NCBI RefSeq assembly: GCF_000723165.1
Contig: NZ_HG322949.1
Coordinates: 2,107,702 to 2,171,701 of the forward strand
Reading direction: 5' to 3'
Length of the DNA stretch: 64,000 nucleotides
Source of the DNA: Janthinobacterium agaricidamnosum NBRC 102515 = DSM 9628
GTDB lineage: Bacteria; Pseudomonadota; Gammaproteobacteria; Burkholderiales; Burkholderiaceae_D
The notes below the pieces were generated by a model. That model saw only the letters and a program-made list of their open reading frames with translations. It was not told where the DNA came from and ran no database searches. Positions 44,977 through 54,642 of the stretch are shown here, piece by piece. The position numbers and the translations under genes are program-made. How positions within the stretch are numbered: position 1 is the first letter of the stretch; every line of letters begins with the position of its first letter.

Positions 44977-45822
44977 TTATTTCAGCGTGGCCATGCTTTC
45001 GCCGAGGCGCACCGGACCGGCCGGCTGCCAGGCTGGATTGAAGGCCAGCGTGTCTTTCGGAAACAGCATGACGACGGTCGAGCCGAGCAGGAAGCGGCCC
45101 AGTTCGTCGCCTTTTTTCAGCACGATATGCTGGTCGTCATAGGTCCAGTTGCGTACTGCCGGCGAGCGGGGCGGATTGACCACGCCATGCCATACCGTCG
45201 CCATGCTGCCGACGATGGTGGCGCCGACCAGCGTCATGACGAACGGGCCGTTGGCCGTGTCGAACACGCATACCACCCGTTCGTTGCGGGCAAACAGGCC
45301 GGGGATGCCGCGCGCGGTGGTCGGATTGACGGAAAACAGTTCGCCGGGAATATAAATCATGCGTCTCAGGCGGCCATCGCACGGCATGTGGATGCGGTGG
45401 TAGTCGCGCGGGCTCAGGTACAGGTTGGCGAAGCTGCCGTGGCGGAACCTGGCGGCCAGTTCAGGGTCGCCGCCGACCAGCGCGGTGGTGCTGAAGTGAT
45501 GGCCCTTGGCCTGGAAAATCTGCTCATCCTGAATGGCCCCGAACTGGCTGATGCGGCCGTCGACCGGGCAAATGAAATCGGCTGGCGCCAAGGGGCGCGC
45601 ATCCGGGCGCAAGGCGCGCGTGAAAAAATCGTTGAAGCTGGCGTAATTGGCGATATCCGGATCGAGCGCCTCATCCATGTTGACGTTGTAGCGGCCGACA
45701 AACCAGCGTATCAGCCTGGTGGTCATGGCGCCGCCCTTGGCGCCGGCGACGCGCCCGGCGAAATTGGTCAAGACTCCTTTGGGGAGCAGGTATTGCGGCA
45801 GCACGGCTAGACGGTCGGACAC
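44977..45822 (-). CDS. psd: Phosphatidylserine decarboxylase proenzyme
   Basis: This 281-aa enzyme makes phosphatidylethanolamine at the inner membrane. It cleaves itself at the LGST motif (GRFLLGSTVVMLFP) to form the pyruvoyl group; other family parts are NYASFNDFFTRALRPDARPL, PVDGRISQFG and YLSPRDYHRIHMP. I use the GTG at 45822 (SDRLAVLPQYLLPKG follows, like the E. coli N-terminus), because the upstream ATG at 45864 overlaps the -10 box. Confidence 0.93.
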   Translation of the reverse strand: MSDRLAVLPQYLLPKGVLTNFAGRVAGAKGGAMTTRLIRWFVGRYNVNMDEALDPDIANYASFNDFFTRALRPDARPLAPADFICPVDGRISQFGAIQDEQIFQAKGHHFSTTALVGGDPELAARFRHGSFANLYLSPRDYHRIHMPCDGRLRRMIYIPGELFSVNPTTARGIPGLFARNERVVCVFDTANGPFVMTLVGATIVGSMATVWHGVVNPPRSPAVRNWTYDDQHIVLKKGDELGRFLLGSTVVMLFPKDTLAFNPAWQPAGPVRLGESMATLK

Positions 45823-45862
45823 GATAAGGGCCTCTGGAGATGGACAAAAAACACGGAAACGC

Positions 45863-45891
45863 ATTATAGCGGCGCTGGCGCAGCGTGTAAG
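45863..45891 (-). promoter_or_regulatory. Sigma-70 promoter of psd
   Basis: CTTACA (45891-45886) and a perfect TATAAT (45868-45863) are 17 bases apart on the minus strand. Transcription would begin near 45856, which rules out an ATG start at 45864 and supports the GTG at 45822. Confidence 0.6.
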
Positions 45892-45894
45892 GGA

Positions 45895-45925
45895 TAAAAA
45901 ACGGCGGACGCCAGCGCCCGCCGTT
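45895..45925 (-). terminator. Terminator of the first TonB-dependent receptor gene
   Basis: Arms AACGGCGG and CCGCCGTT (45900-45907 and 45918-45925) with a 10-base loop are followed on the minus strand by a T run. It lies 24 bases past the receptor stop. Confidence 0.85.
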
Positions 45926-45948
45926 GCATCACGGATGCCGCGTACCGT

Positions 45949-48810
45949 TTAGAAGAACTTGTATTCCGCCGTCAGGCGCAGGCTGCGGCCGCGCACGTCG
46001 TCGGTATTTTGCGGAATGATGCCGCTGCCTTCGCGAGCGAACTCCTTCAAGTCCAGCGGCGGCCGGCGGTTCAGCACATTGCGCACAAAGGCCGACAGCG
46101 TCAGGTTCTTGATGCCGGTGTAGCTGAAGTTGTAATCGAAGCGGATGGTCGAGCCGACGTCGCAGTCGGCGCGGGTCCAGCCACGGTTTTCGACGCAACC
46201 GGCGACGCTGTAGCCATCATCGAAATAATCGCCCTGCAAGCTTGTCGGGCTGCTGTAAGTCAGCCGCAAGCCATTGGTATAACTGCCCGATTGCAGCGAC
46301 GCGCCGATATTGGCCACGGTCTTGGGCGTCGCATACTGGCCGGCCAGGTTGTCGCCGTACTGGCCGCTGCCCAGCGTGCTGGCGAAATTGCGCAATTCCA
46401 GCAGGTAGGTGGCGTTGCCGCTCAGCGTCAAGCGGCCCAGGCCGGTGTTCACCCGGCCTGACGCACCCACGTCGATGCCGCTGACCTTGGTTTTCGAGAC
46501 GTTTTCAAACATGCCGAAGGTCGACGACAGCGGGCCTTGCGTGACGCCGTACTGGGCTTGCTCGGCCGGCGTAAAGGTGCGGTCTTGTGTCAATGGCAAG
46601 CGATTGACGGTGCCTGGCGCCAGCGACGATTCAGCGGCCAGCAACTCGGCGGTCGACTTGATGCCGATTTCATTGCGGCGCTCGATATACCAGTAGTCGA
46701 GCGACAGGTTGTAGCCCTTGACCGGTTCCAGTACCAACCCGACGGTGGCGCTGCGCGAAGTTTCCGGTTTCAGGTTCGGATTGTTGACCACGCTGCTGGC
46801 GACGCCGGTCGAACATTCGTTGATATACACCGAGTCTGCGCGGGCCAGCAATAATTGCTTGTTCGGATCGTTGGCCGGCAACGCGTTGGAGGCGGCGGTC
46901 AGCGCATCGGCCAGCGCCTGGGCTTGCGGGCAGCGCCGCGGATCGTCGACGCCATTGTCGAAGGCGAACTTGCTCGATTGCGCGCTTTCGGTCAGGTTGG
47001 GTGCGCGGAAACCGGATTCCAGCGTGGCGCGCAGCAAGAGTTCCTTGCTGGCTTCGTAGCGCAGCGCCAGTTTCGGTGAAAAATGCGCGGCGAAATCGGG
47101 ATATTTATCGGCCCGCACGGCTGCCTGCAGATCCAGCTTGCTGGTCAGCGGGAAATTCAATTCGCTGAACAGCGCCACCGTATTGCGCGACGCATCGGCG
47201 CTCGATGCGCCATTGCTGACGATGTCGCCGGCTTGCAGGTTGGCGGTCGGCGTGATCTTGAAACTTTCGTGGCGGATATCGCCGCCGACCGCCAGCGAGA
47301 CCGGCCGGCCTTGATAACTGGCGATCTCGCCGCTGATTTTGCCGTCCAGGAAGACCTGGGTAATCTTGCCGTCGTAACCGTTTTCGGGGAACAAGGTGTT
47401 CAGCACCGCATCGCTGTTTTTCTGGCCGATCTTGTAGTCGCGGTTGAAAAACAGCGGGTCATCTTGCGATGGATCGTAATTGCCGATCACTTGCTTGAAA
47501 CCGCTGTCGCTGATGGCGCCGCGGCTGCGGTCGGTGGTCTTGCTGCCCATCACGCCGATCGCCGTTTCCCAGTCGTATTTATCCCAGGTGCCGCGCAAGC
47601 CGGTCAGCGCGCGGTACTGGGTGCTGTCCGATTTGCGGTAGGCCGGCGAATCGGCGAAACGGTAGCGCAGCGGCGCTTCGTCGCCGGTCTGATTGAGCGG
47701 ATGATTGGCGGGCAGGTAACGCGACGTGTAGGTTTTTGCCTGGCCGGTGCGCGGATCGCCCCATACCGCATCGGCGCCTTCCGAATCGTAGATGCTGAAG
47801 CCGCTGGTGTAATCGGTCTTGGTATTCGAAAATAACACTTCTGAAAAGGATTGCACCTTGTCGCTGATATTTATGGTGCCCGACAACAGGAAGTTCAGCC
47901 GCTTGGCTTCCGGAATGGCCTCGAAGCGGCTGTAGCGGTCGAATACGCACAGGCCGCCGGCGTTCAGCGTCGGGCAGCCGGCGATCGGACCCTGGCCGAT
48001 GATGTTGCCCGGATAGCTGTAGGTCGATGGCGAGCCGCGCTTGCCGAACATCAGGCCGCTGTTATCGGCCACGGCGCTGAATTTCTTGCCGTAATCGGGA
48101 TTGATGTCGTCGACCACGCTGCGCCACATGACGTTGCCACGTTGAAATACTTCCAGGTTGGCCAGCACATTGTAGCGATCCTTGTCCAGGTCGCCGAAGC
48201 CGCCGGTGATGCTGGCGGTGCTGGTATGGAATGGGGAGTGCTTGAGCGACTGGTCGCGGCTGGCGCGCGCCTGCAAGCCCTGGTAGTTAGTGCGGGTAAT
48301 AATATTAATGACGCCGGCCACCGCATCGGAACCATAGATCGCCGAGCCGCCGCTGCGCAAGACTTCGATGCGGTCGATCGCGTCCAGCGGCAGCGAATCC
48401 AGGTTGGTGAATACTTCATTGTAGTCGGCCAGCGCATACGGTGCGACACGGCGCGAATTGAGCAGCACCAGCGTCGATTGTTTGCCGAGGTTGCGCAAGT
48501 TGACCGACGAGGCGCCGCCGGCGAAGGAGTTGCTGCCGTTGGTGTCGGACAGGCTGCCGCTGGTCGACGAGGTCAGCGTGTCCAGCACTTCCTTGACCGA
48601 ATTGACGCCGAGGCGCTGGATTTCATCGCGCTTGATGATCTGAATCGGCACCGCTGTTTCAGCTTCGATCTGCTTGATGTTGGAACCGGTGATGACCACT
48701 TTTTGCATCGGCTTGCTGTCGTCCGTTTCCTGCGCCAGTACCACCTGCGAGGAAACCAGGGTCAAGGCGACCGCGATGACGCTGGTTTTCAAGGCTATTG
48801 CTTTTTTCAA
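45949..48810 (-). CDS. TonB-dependent outer membrane receptor
   Basis: This 953-aa protein has a signal peptide ending VSSQVVLAQ, a TonB-box/plug region (MQKVVITGSNIKQIEAETAV; LRSGGSAIYGSDAVAGVINI) and a 22-strand-type barrel ending RLTAEYKFF. Its size and PMQKVVVTGS-like start are typical of the receptors that import carbohydrates or peptides in this bacterial group. No substrate gene is adjacent. Confidence 0.92.
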   Translation of the reverse strand: MKKAIALKTSVIAVALTLVSSQVVLAQETDDSKPMQKVVITGSNIKQIEAETAVPIQIIKRDEIQRLGVNSVKEVLDTLTSSTSGSLSDTNGSNSFAGGASSVNLRNLGKQSTLVLLNSRRVAPYALADYNEVFTNLDSLPLDAIDRIEVLRSGGSAIYGSDAVAGVINIITRTNYQGLQARASRDQSLKHSPFHTSTASITGGFGDLDKDRYNVLANLEVFQRGNVMWRSVVDDINPDYGKKFSAVADNSGLMFGKRGSPSTYSYPGNIIGQGPIAGCPTLNAGGLCVFDRYSRFEAIPEAKRLNFLLSGTINISDKVQSFSEVLFSNTKTDYTSGFSIYDSEGADAVWGDPRTGQAKTYTSRYLPANHPLNQTGDEAPLRYRFADSPAYRKSDSTQYRALTGLRGTWDKYDWETAIGVMGSKTTDRSRGAISDSGFKQVIGNYDPSQDDPLFFNRDYKIGQKNSDAVLNTLFPENGYDGKITQVFLDGKISGEIASYQGRPVSLAVGGDIRHESFKITPTANLQAGDIVSNGASSADASRNTVALFSELNFPLTSKLDLQAAVRADKYPDFAAHFSPKLALRYEASKELLLRATLESGFRAPNLTESAQSSKFAFDNGVDDPRRCPQAQALADALTAASNALPANDPNKQLLLARADSVYINECSTGVASSVVNNPNLKPETSRSATVGLVLEPVKGYNLSLDYWYIERRNEIGIKSTAELLAAESSLAPGTVNRLPLTQDRTFTPAEQAQYGVTQGPLSSTFGMFENVSKTKVSGIDVGASGRVNTGLGRLTLSGNATYLLELRNFASTLGSGQYGDNLAGQYATPKTVANIGASLQSGSYTNGLRLTYSSPTSLQGDYFDDGYSVAGCVENRGWTRADCDVGSTIRFDYNFSYTGIKNLTLSAFVRNVLNRRPPLDLKEFAREGSGIIPQNTDDVRGRSLRLTAEYKFF

Positions 48811-49051
48811 AATTCTCTCCCGTTATATAGGTATCGATAACTCTGATAAAGTTGTCATATAAAAATCAATGTCTTTTTTGTAAAAGATCATTTTTATTAT
48901 AGTTACGTCGATGTTTTTAATGCATGAATTCGTTTGAATCCGGCTTGCCGGCCAAAAAAAACAGCGTATTTGTTGTAATTTTGCGATGCATATCCTTTAC
49001 ACTGCGGCACCATTTCATTTTCTGGCCCCTGTGCTGCCTCCGTTCCTGACC

Positions 49052-51289
49052 ATGCATCATCGATATTTACCTTTTCAGCTGACGTTGGCCGGCGCCGTTT
49101 TGCTGACCGCTCCAGCACAAGCCCAGCAAGTTCAGCAAGCCCGGCCTGCCGCGCCGGCGGATCAGGAAATCAAGGCGGAGCCGTCGGCCCACGAAAAAAC
49201 GCCCGAGCCGGCAGTACAGTCGGTTGAAGTGAAGGGTGCGCTGGCCAGCTATGATCCGCGCCGCGACGATACCGCCAGCAAGATCGTGGTCAACAGCGAA
49301 GAGATCCAGAAGTATGGCGACACCTCGATCATGGATGTGTTCAAGCGCTTGCCGGGCATTACCGTCAGCGGCGCGGCCGGGCGCAGCGGCGGCGAAGTGC
49401 GCATGCGCGGCCTGGGCAGCGGTTATACCCAGATCCTGCTGAACGGCGAACGCGCGCCGGCCGGCTTTTCGCTCGACTCGCTGTCGCCCGACGTGATCGA
49501 ACGGATCGAAATCCTGCGCGCCGCCAGCGCCGAATTCAGCACCCAGTCGATCGCCGGCACCATCAATGTGGTGCTCAAGAAAGCCGTCAAGACGGCCCAG
49601 CGCGAGCTCAAGGCCAGCGTGGCCGACGGCAGGAATGGCGCATCGGGATCGCTGAGCTTGCAACTCTCGGATCGCCACGGCGATTTCTCGTACTCGATGT
49701 CGGGAAGTTATTACAACGGCAATTACCGCTACGATGCACCATACGATGAAAACGGCCTGGATGCACTGGGGACGCCGAATCTGTTGCGTTACAATCAAGG
49801 CTACAGCTCCGGCCGCTATGAAGGCGTCAACCTGGCGCCGCGCCTGAACTGGACCTTGAAGGGCGGCGATACGCTGACCGCGCAGTTTTTCATCAACGCC
49901 GGACGATCCGGCAATGATAGCGTGAGCGAAGCCGACACCGTGCTGGGCCTGCGGCCGGTCTACGATGTGAGCGTCAATAATTTTACGTCGCACAATGCGT
50001 TTGGGCGCGGCGACCTGACCTGGGTGCATAAGATGGCGGCCGGCGCCAAGCTGGAATTGAAGGTGGGTGTCAATGGCGACCGCAATACCAGCGACAACCG
50101 GCAAACCGGCGCCAGCCAGGGAGCAGGTTTGTTGCTCAACAGCAGCGTGGCGACGGTGGGCAGCGGCCGTGGCGTCAGTTCGACCGGGAAATATTCGACG
50201 CCGCTGTTCGACGGCCATGCGCTGTCGGCCGGCTGGGATGGCGCGTATGGCACGCGCGACGATGAACGGCGCCAGCGCGACGTCGATTTGCCGGGCAGCC
50301 ATCCGGTCAACAGCGACGAAGGTTTTGACGCGGCCATCAGCCGGCTGGCCGTGTACGGCCAGGATGAATGGACCATCAACCAGCGCTGGTCGCTGTATGC
50401 AGGCTTGCGCTGGGAAGGGGTGCAAACGCGCAGCGCCGGCGACACTTTCGAGGCGGTCAGCCAGCGCAGCAGCGTCTGGAGTCCGTTGCTGCAAACCTTG
50501 TGGAAATTGCCGGATAGTAAAGGCGATCAGCTGCGCTTCGCGCTGACGCGCACCTACAAGGCGCCGTCGGCGTCCAACCTGATCCCGCGCCGCTTCACGT
50601 CGACCAACAATAGCCAGACCGATCCCGACCGCCAGGGCAATCCGGAGCTGAAGCCGGAACTGGCGCTGGGACTGGACGCGTCGTTCGACCATTATTGGGC
50701 CGAAGGCGCTCTGCTGAGCGCCAGCGCATCGATGCGCCGCATCGACGGCTACACCCGGCAAGGCTTGCTGTTGCTGGATCAGCGCTGGGTCTCGACTCCG
50801 GTCAACGATGGCCGCGCGACCACCCGCAGCATCGAGCTGGAAGCCAAGTTCCCGCTGCGCACTGTCATGCATCATGCGCCGGCCATCGATCTGCGCGCCA
50901 GCCTGAGCCGGAACTGGTCGCGGGTCGAAGCGGTGCCGGGGCCGGACAACCGGCTCGACCAGCAAACCCCGTTCAGCGGCAACCTCGGCATCGACTATAA
51001 AAGCGCCGGCGGTTCCTTGTCGGCCGGCGCCAGCTTCAGCTACCGGAACGGCGGTGCGGTGCGCATCACGGAAAACCAGCGCAGCTGGAGCACGCCGCGG
51101 CGCGACCTGGAAGTGTATGGGGTGTGGAAGTTCGATCCGAAAAACCAGCTGCGCATCGCCGTGTCGAACTTGCTGGCGCAGGATTATGCGTCGGACAGCA
51201 GTTACACCGATGCCAGCGGCACGCTGCGGCGCCACAGCGTGTCGCCAGGCTCGGCGCAGGTGCGCGCGACCATGGAAATGAAGTTCTGA
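49052..51289 (+). CDS. TonB-dependent outer membrane receptor (siderophore type)
   Basis: This 745-aa receptor starts at the ATG at 49052, giving a signal peptide FQLTLAGAVLLTAPAQAQQ. The plug has KIVVNSEEIQKYGDTSIMDV and RIEILRAASAEFSTQSIAGT, and the barrel ends VRATMEMKF with the C-terminal Phe. It differs in size and plug sequence from the divergent receptor to its left. The 241-base gap holds both promoters; I see no good Fur box. Confidence 0.9.
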   Translation: MHHRYLPFQLTLAGAVLLTAPAQAQQVQQARPAAPADQEIKAEPSAHEKTPEPAVQSVEVKGALASYDPRRDDTASKIVVNSEEIQKYGDTSIMDVFKRLPGITVSGAAGRSGGEVRMRGLGSGYTQILLNGERAPAGFSLDSLSPDVIERIEILRAASAEFSTQSIAGTINVVLKKAVKTAQRELKASVADGRNGASGSLSLQLSDRHGDFSYSMSGSYYNGNYRYDAPYDENGLDALGTPNLLRYNQGYSSGRYEGVNLAPRLNWTLKGGDTLTAQFFINAGRSGNDSVSEADTVLGLRPVYDVSVNNFTSHNAFGRGDLTWVHKMAAGAKLELKVGVNGDRNTSDNRQTGASQGAGLLLNSSVATVGSGRGVSSTGKYSTPLFDGHALSAGWDGAYGTRDDERRQRDVDLPGSHPVNSDEGFDAAISRLAVYGQDEWTINQRWSLYAGLRWEGVQTRSAGDTFEAVSQRSSVWSPLLQTLWKLPDSKGDQLRFALTRTYKAPSASNLIPRRFTSTNNSQTDPDRQGNPELKPELALGLDASFDHYWAEGALLSASASMRRIDGYTRQGLLLLDQRWVSTPVNDGRATTRSIELEAKFPLRTVMHHAPAIDLRASLSRNWSRVEAVPGPDNRLDQQTPFSGNLGIDYKSAGGSLSAGASFSYRNGGAVRITENQRSWSTPRRDLEVYGVWKFDPKNQLRIAVSNLLAQDYASDSSYTDASGTLRRHSVSPGSAQVRATMEMKF

Positions 51290-51406
51290 TCCGGCACGCG
51301 ATGCACCGCATGGCCTATAATCGCGGCTGTCGGGCGGTGCGCCGTTGGCGTGTCGCGACGATCTGTTGATTACCGTAATTTTTTGCCTGCAAGGTTGTAG
51401 CTATCC

Positions 51407-52648
51407 ATGACGTTTCTTTCCCTCGGCTTGATCGACCCACTCATCCGTACCCTTGACGAACTGGGGTATGCCAAGCCGACGCCGGTGCAGGCCAAGGCGA
51501 TTCCCGCCGTGCTGGCCAGGCGCGACGTGATGGCCGCGGCCCAGACCGGCACCGGCAAGACCGCCGGTTTTGCCGTGCCGCTGTTGCAGCGGCTGACCAT
51601 GGAAGGCCCGCAAGTGGCCGCCAATTCGGTGCGCGTGCTGGTGCTGGTGCCGACCCGCGAACTGGCCGAGCAAGTCTATGAAAGCTTCCGCACCTATGGT
51701 GGTAACTTGCCGCTGCGCAGTTTTGTCGCGTATGGCGGGGTCGCCATCGAACCGCAGTTGAACAAATTGCGCAAGGGCCTGGACGTGCTGGTGGCGACGC
51801 CGGGCCGCTTGCTCGACTTGCACGGGCAGGGCGCCGTCCGATTCGAGCAATTGCAGACGCTGGTGCTGGACGAGGCCGACCGCATGCTGGACCTGGGTTT
51901 TGCCGGCGAGCTGGAGCGCATCGTCGCGGCCTTGCCGAAGCAGCGCCAGACCTTGCTGTTTTCGGCCACGTTTTCGGAGGCGATCCGCAGCATGGCCGGG
52001 CAGTTGCTGCACGATCCGCTGAGCATCGAGGTGAGCCCGCGCAACAGCACGGTGAAAAGCGTCAAGCAATCGATGATGCCGTGCGATAAAAAACGCAAGC
52101 CGGAACTGTTTTGCCACCTGCTCAAGAAAAAACGCTGGGGCCAGGTGCTGGTGTTCGTCAAGACCCGCAAGGGCGTCGAACAATTGGTCGCCACTTTGCT
52201 GCAGCAGGGCATACGCGCCGATTCGATTCATGGCGACAAGACCCAGCCGAACCGCTTGCGCGCGCTGGCCCGTTTCAAGGCAGCCGAAGTGCAAGTGCTG
52301 GTGGCCACCGATGTGGCGGCGCGCGGCCTGGATATCGAACAGTTGCCGTTAGTGGTCAACTTCGACTTGCCGACCGTGGCCGAAGACTATATCCACCGCA
52401 TCGGCCGCACCGGCCGCGCCGGCGCCACCGGCGAGGCGATTTCGCTGGTGTGCGCCGATGAAGTCGATTTATTGTCGGCGGTCGAAGCGCTGACACGGCA
52501 AAGTTTGCGCCGCGTGGAAGAGGCCGGTTTTGAAGCCGAGCACCGGGTGCCGGTCACCGGCCCCGGCGGCGCGGTGCAGAAAAAACCGGTCAAGTTGCTG
52601 ACGCCGAAAGCGGCCGAGCGCGCGTCGAAGCGGCGCTTTTACAAATAA
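51407..52648 (+). CDS. DEAD-box RNA helicase (RhlE-like)
   Basis: This 413-aa helicase has Q motif and Walker A (PTPVQAKAIPAVLARRDVMA; AQTGTGKTAG), DEAD as VLDEADRMLDLG, SAT (LFSATFSE) and the RGLDIEQLP/HRIGRTGRAG motifs of domain 2. The short basic tail (TPKAAERASKRRFYK) fits RhlE. It remodels RNA, for example during ribosome assembly or in the cold. Confidence 0.93.
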   Translation: MTFLSLGLIDPLIRTLDELGYAKPTPVQAKAIPAVLARRDVMAAAQTGTGKTAGFAVPLLQRLTMEGPQVAANSVRVLVLVPTRELAEQVYESFRTYGGNLPLRSFVAYGGVAIEPQLNKLRKGLDVLVATPGRLLDLHGQGAVRFEQLQTLVLDEADRMLDLGFAGELERIVAALPKQRQTLLFSATFSEAIRSMAGQLLHDPLSIEVSPRNSTVKSVKQSMMPCDKKRKPELFCHLLKKKRWGQVLVFVKTRKGVEQLVATLLQQGIRADSIHGDKTQPNRLRALARFKAAEVQVLVATDVAARGLDIEQLPLVVNFDLPTVAEDYIHRIGRTGRAGATGEAISLVCADEVDLLSAVEALTRQSLRRVEEAGFEAEHRVPVTGPGGAVQKKPVKLLTPKAAERASKRRFYK

Positions 52649-52706
52649 ATCCGCCGCGCCGCTGTCCGTGTGCGGCAGGATGGCCCGGTTTATGCCATGA
52701 TGGCGC

Positions 52707-53321
52707 ATGGCTACCATACCGTTGTTCCCGCTCAATACCGTCCTGTTCCCGGATGGCTATCTGCCGTTGCAGATATTCGAAGTGCGTTATTTGAATATGG
52801 TGCAGAAATGCATCGCCGACGGCCAGCCTTTTGGCGTCGTGTCTTTGCTGGACGGAACCGAAGTACGCAAGCCGGGCATGCACGATACCTTGGCCGAAGT
52901 GGGGACGCTGGCGCAGATCGTCGACTGGTCGGCGCCGCTGGCCGGCTTGCTGCAAATTAAATGCAGCGGCAGCGGGCGCTTCCGGATCTTGTCCAGTGAA
53001 CAGCTCAAGCATGGCTTGTGGATGGGGCAGGTGGAAATGCTGGACGACGACAAGGCGGTGCCGATCCCGCCCGACCAGGAAAACGTCGCCAACGCGCTCG
53101 GCGCCCTGATCCGCACCTTGCAGGAAGAGCATATCCCGGCCGACCAAATGCCGATGATGCCGCCATTCCGGCTCGACGAATGCGGCTGGGTGGCGAACCG
53201 CTGGTGCGAATTATTGTCGCTCGACCTGGCGCAAAAACAACGCTTGCTGGCCCAGCAAAACCCGATGCTGCGGCTGGAACTGATCCAGGACGTGCTGTCC
53301 GATAATGGCTTGCTGGATTAA
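52707..53321 (+). CDS. LON substrate-binding domain protein
   Basis: This 204-aa protein is a stand-alone LON N-terminal domain (IPLFPLNTVLFPDGYLPLQI; VGTLAQIVDWSAPLAGLLQI; RIEG-like SGSGRFRILS), without the ATPase or protease parts. Such proteins are widespread and poorly characterised. Its stop is followed at once by a possible relic of the MITE end. Confidence 0.9.
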   Translation: MATIPLFPLNTVLFPDGYLPLQIFEVRYLNMVQKCIADGQPFGVVSLLDGTEVRKPGMHDTLAEVGTLAQIVDWSAPLAGLLQIKCSGSGRFRILSSEQLKHGLWMGQVEMLDDDKAVPIPPDQENVANALGALIRTLQEEHIPADQMPMMPPFRLDECGWVANRWCELLSLDLAQKQRLLAQQNPMLRLELIQDVLSDNGLLD

Positions 53322-53337
53322 GAAGCTATCCCGATAG
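53322..53337. repeat. Possible relic of a MITE-like terminal repeat
   Basis: GAAGCTATCCCGATAG follows a TAA stop codon and matches the 16-bp MITE end GAGCCTATCCCAGTAG at 12 positions. No partner end is found nearby, so a chance match is quite possible. Confidence 0.25.
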
Positions 53338-53366
53338 ACGCTAAAAATGGTATCGGATCAACGCAA

Positions 53367-53395
53367 GCCCCGCTGAGAAATCAGCGGGGCTTTTT
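53367..53395 (+). terminator. Terminator after the LON-domain gene
   Basis: Arms GCCCCGCTGA and TCAGCGGGGC close a GAAA tetraloop and are followed by five Ts. Confidence 0.92.
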
Positions 53396-53572
53396 CATTA
53401 CCAATTCATTACAAATCCGGTTTGCTGAAAAATAGATTTCCTTTGTAATGTAAAGTGCTTTTGGGCAATTTTTAAAACCTGGTGACCCGCCCATCTCGTC
53501 AGATTGGATGCATGAGTTTGTATTCAGTTGTTCCGTGCTGTCTTGACGCCCTCATAAAAACAAGGAAAAAAA

Positions 53573-54370
53573 ATGCAAAATAGAATCATCGCGAGTCTGC
53601 TCAGTACCGTGCTTGCCGGCATGCTTGCTGCCTGCGGCGGTGCCGGCGCGCATTCGAACGGGCAAGCGCTGGCCAGTGCCGTATCGGCCCTGCAAACCTT
53701 GAATCCCGCGCAGCCGCCCGGGTCGAATTTCAACCTGGCGCCGTTTACGCTGCAATTGCCGACCGGTTCGGCCGGCAAGGTCGACACCGTCAACGGTTCC
53801 AGTCTTGCCGCCGGTTATACGAATCCATATTATTTTTATACCGATAGCGTGGACGGCGCGATGGTGATGATGGACCCGACCCAGGGCCGGACCACGTCCG
53901 GCTCGTTGCATGCGCGGACGGAAATGCGTGAAAATGCGATCTGGAGCAGCAACGGCAGCAACAAGCTGGATGCGACGGTGGCGGTGACCAAGGTGCCGGG
54001 CAAAACCACGATCGGCCAGATTTTCCAGGGGACCGGACCGAGCAAGCCACTGTGCGAATTGCAAGTCACGTCTGGCGGTGCGGTGAATCTTTTGCTTGAG
54101 GATAGCAATCAAGGCGGCAGCGCGAAGGTCTATCCGATCACCAGCGTGCCCGTGGGAACCCTCTTCAATTATGAGCTGGGCCTGACCGGTTCCACCATCA
54201 GCGTCACGGTCAACGATACGGTCAAGACTTTTACGATGGATTCCAGTTTTAATGGGGAAAGTTTTTACTTCAAGGCTGGCGACTACGATCAAACCGCCGT
54301 CTCCGGTACGCCGTTGACGACACCCGGCACCATCGTCAAATTTTATGCATTGACGCTGACGCACCAGTAA
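53573..54370 (+). CDS. PL7 alginate lyase-like lipoprotein (first copy)
   Basis: This 265-aa protein has a lipoprotein signal with lipobox MLAAC and one Alginate_lyase2 (PL7) beta-jelly-roll domain: FNLAPFTLQLPTGSAGK, ARTEMRENAIW (the conserved RxE-R), IGQIFQGTG and SFYFKAGDYDQ with the catalytic Tyr. The classical QIH motif reads QIF (Gln149-Phe151), so the usual catalytic His is missing. It may bind or cut a uronic-acid polysaccharide outside the cell. A second copy follows in tandem. Confidence 0.82.
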   Translation: MQNRIIASLLSTVLAGMLAACGGAGAHSNGQALASAVSALQTLNPAQPPGSNFNLAPFTLQLPTGSAGKVDTVNGSSLAAGYTNPYYFYTDSVDGAMVMMDPTQGRTTSGSLHARTEMRENAIWSSNGSNKLDATVAVTKVPGKTTIGQIFQGTGPSKPLCELQVTSGGAVNLLLEDSNQGGSAKVYPITSVPVGTLFNYELGLTGSTISVTVNDTVKTFTMDSSFNGESFYFKAGDYDQTAVSGTPLTTPGTIVKFYALTLTHQ

Positions 54371-54426
54371 CGCCGGCATCGCGCATGTACGCTGCGCAAC
54401 AACGCAGTGTTGGCCGAGGCAATCGA

Positions 54427-54455
54427 GCCCTGATGAAGCATCATCAGGGCTTTTT
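54427..54455 (+). terminator. Terminator between the two PL7-like genes
   Basis: Arms GCCCTGATGA and TCATCAGGGC close an AGCA loop and are followed by five Ts. Confidence 0.92.
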
Positions 54456-54642
54456 CGTTACAAGTTAAATATTGTTAAAAATGGAATTGCAGAGTAGTGT
54501 TAAGTGCCTACAGGCAATTTTTTAAAGTCGGTGACCGCATATAACCGCATATGCCGCCAGATTTGATACTGCAACCTGTCGCCGTCCGTACTACCAGTCG
54601 TCCTTTGCTGTCTTTCAACCATTCATATGAACAGGGAAAAAA

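Noticed and set aside
48811..49051. Fur box between the two TonB-dependent receptors
   Set aside because: The gap is AT-rich but has no match good enough to the GATAATGATAATCATTATC pattern.
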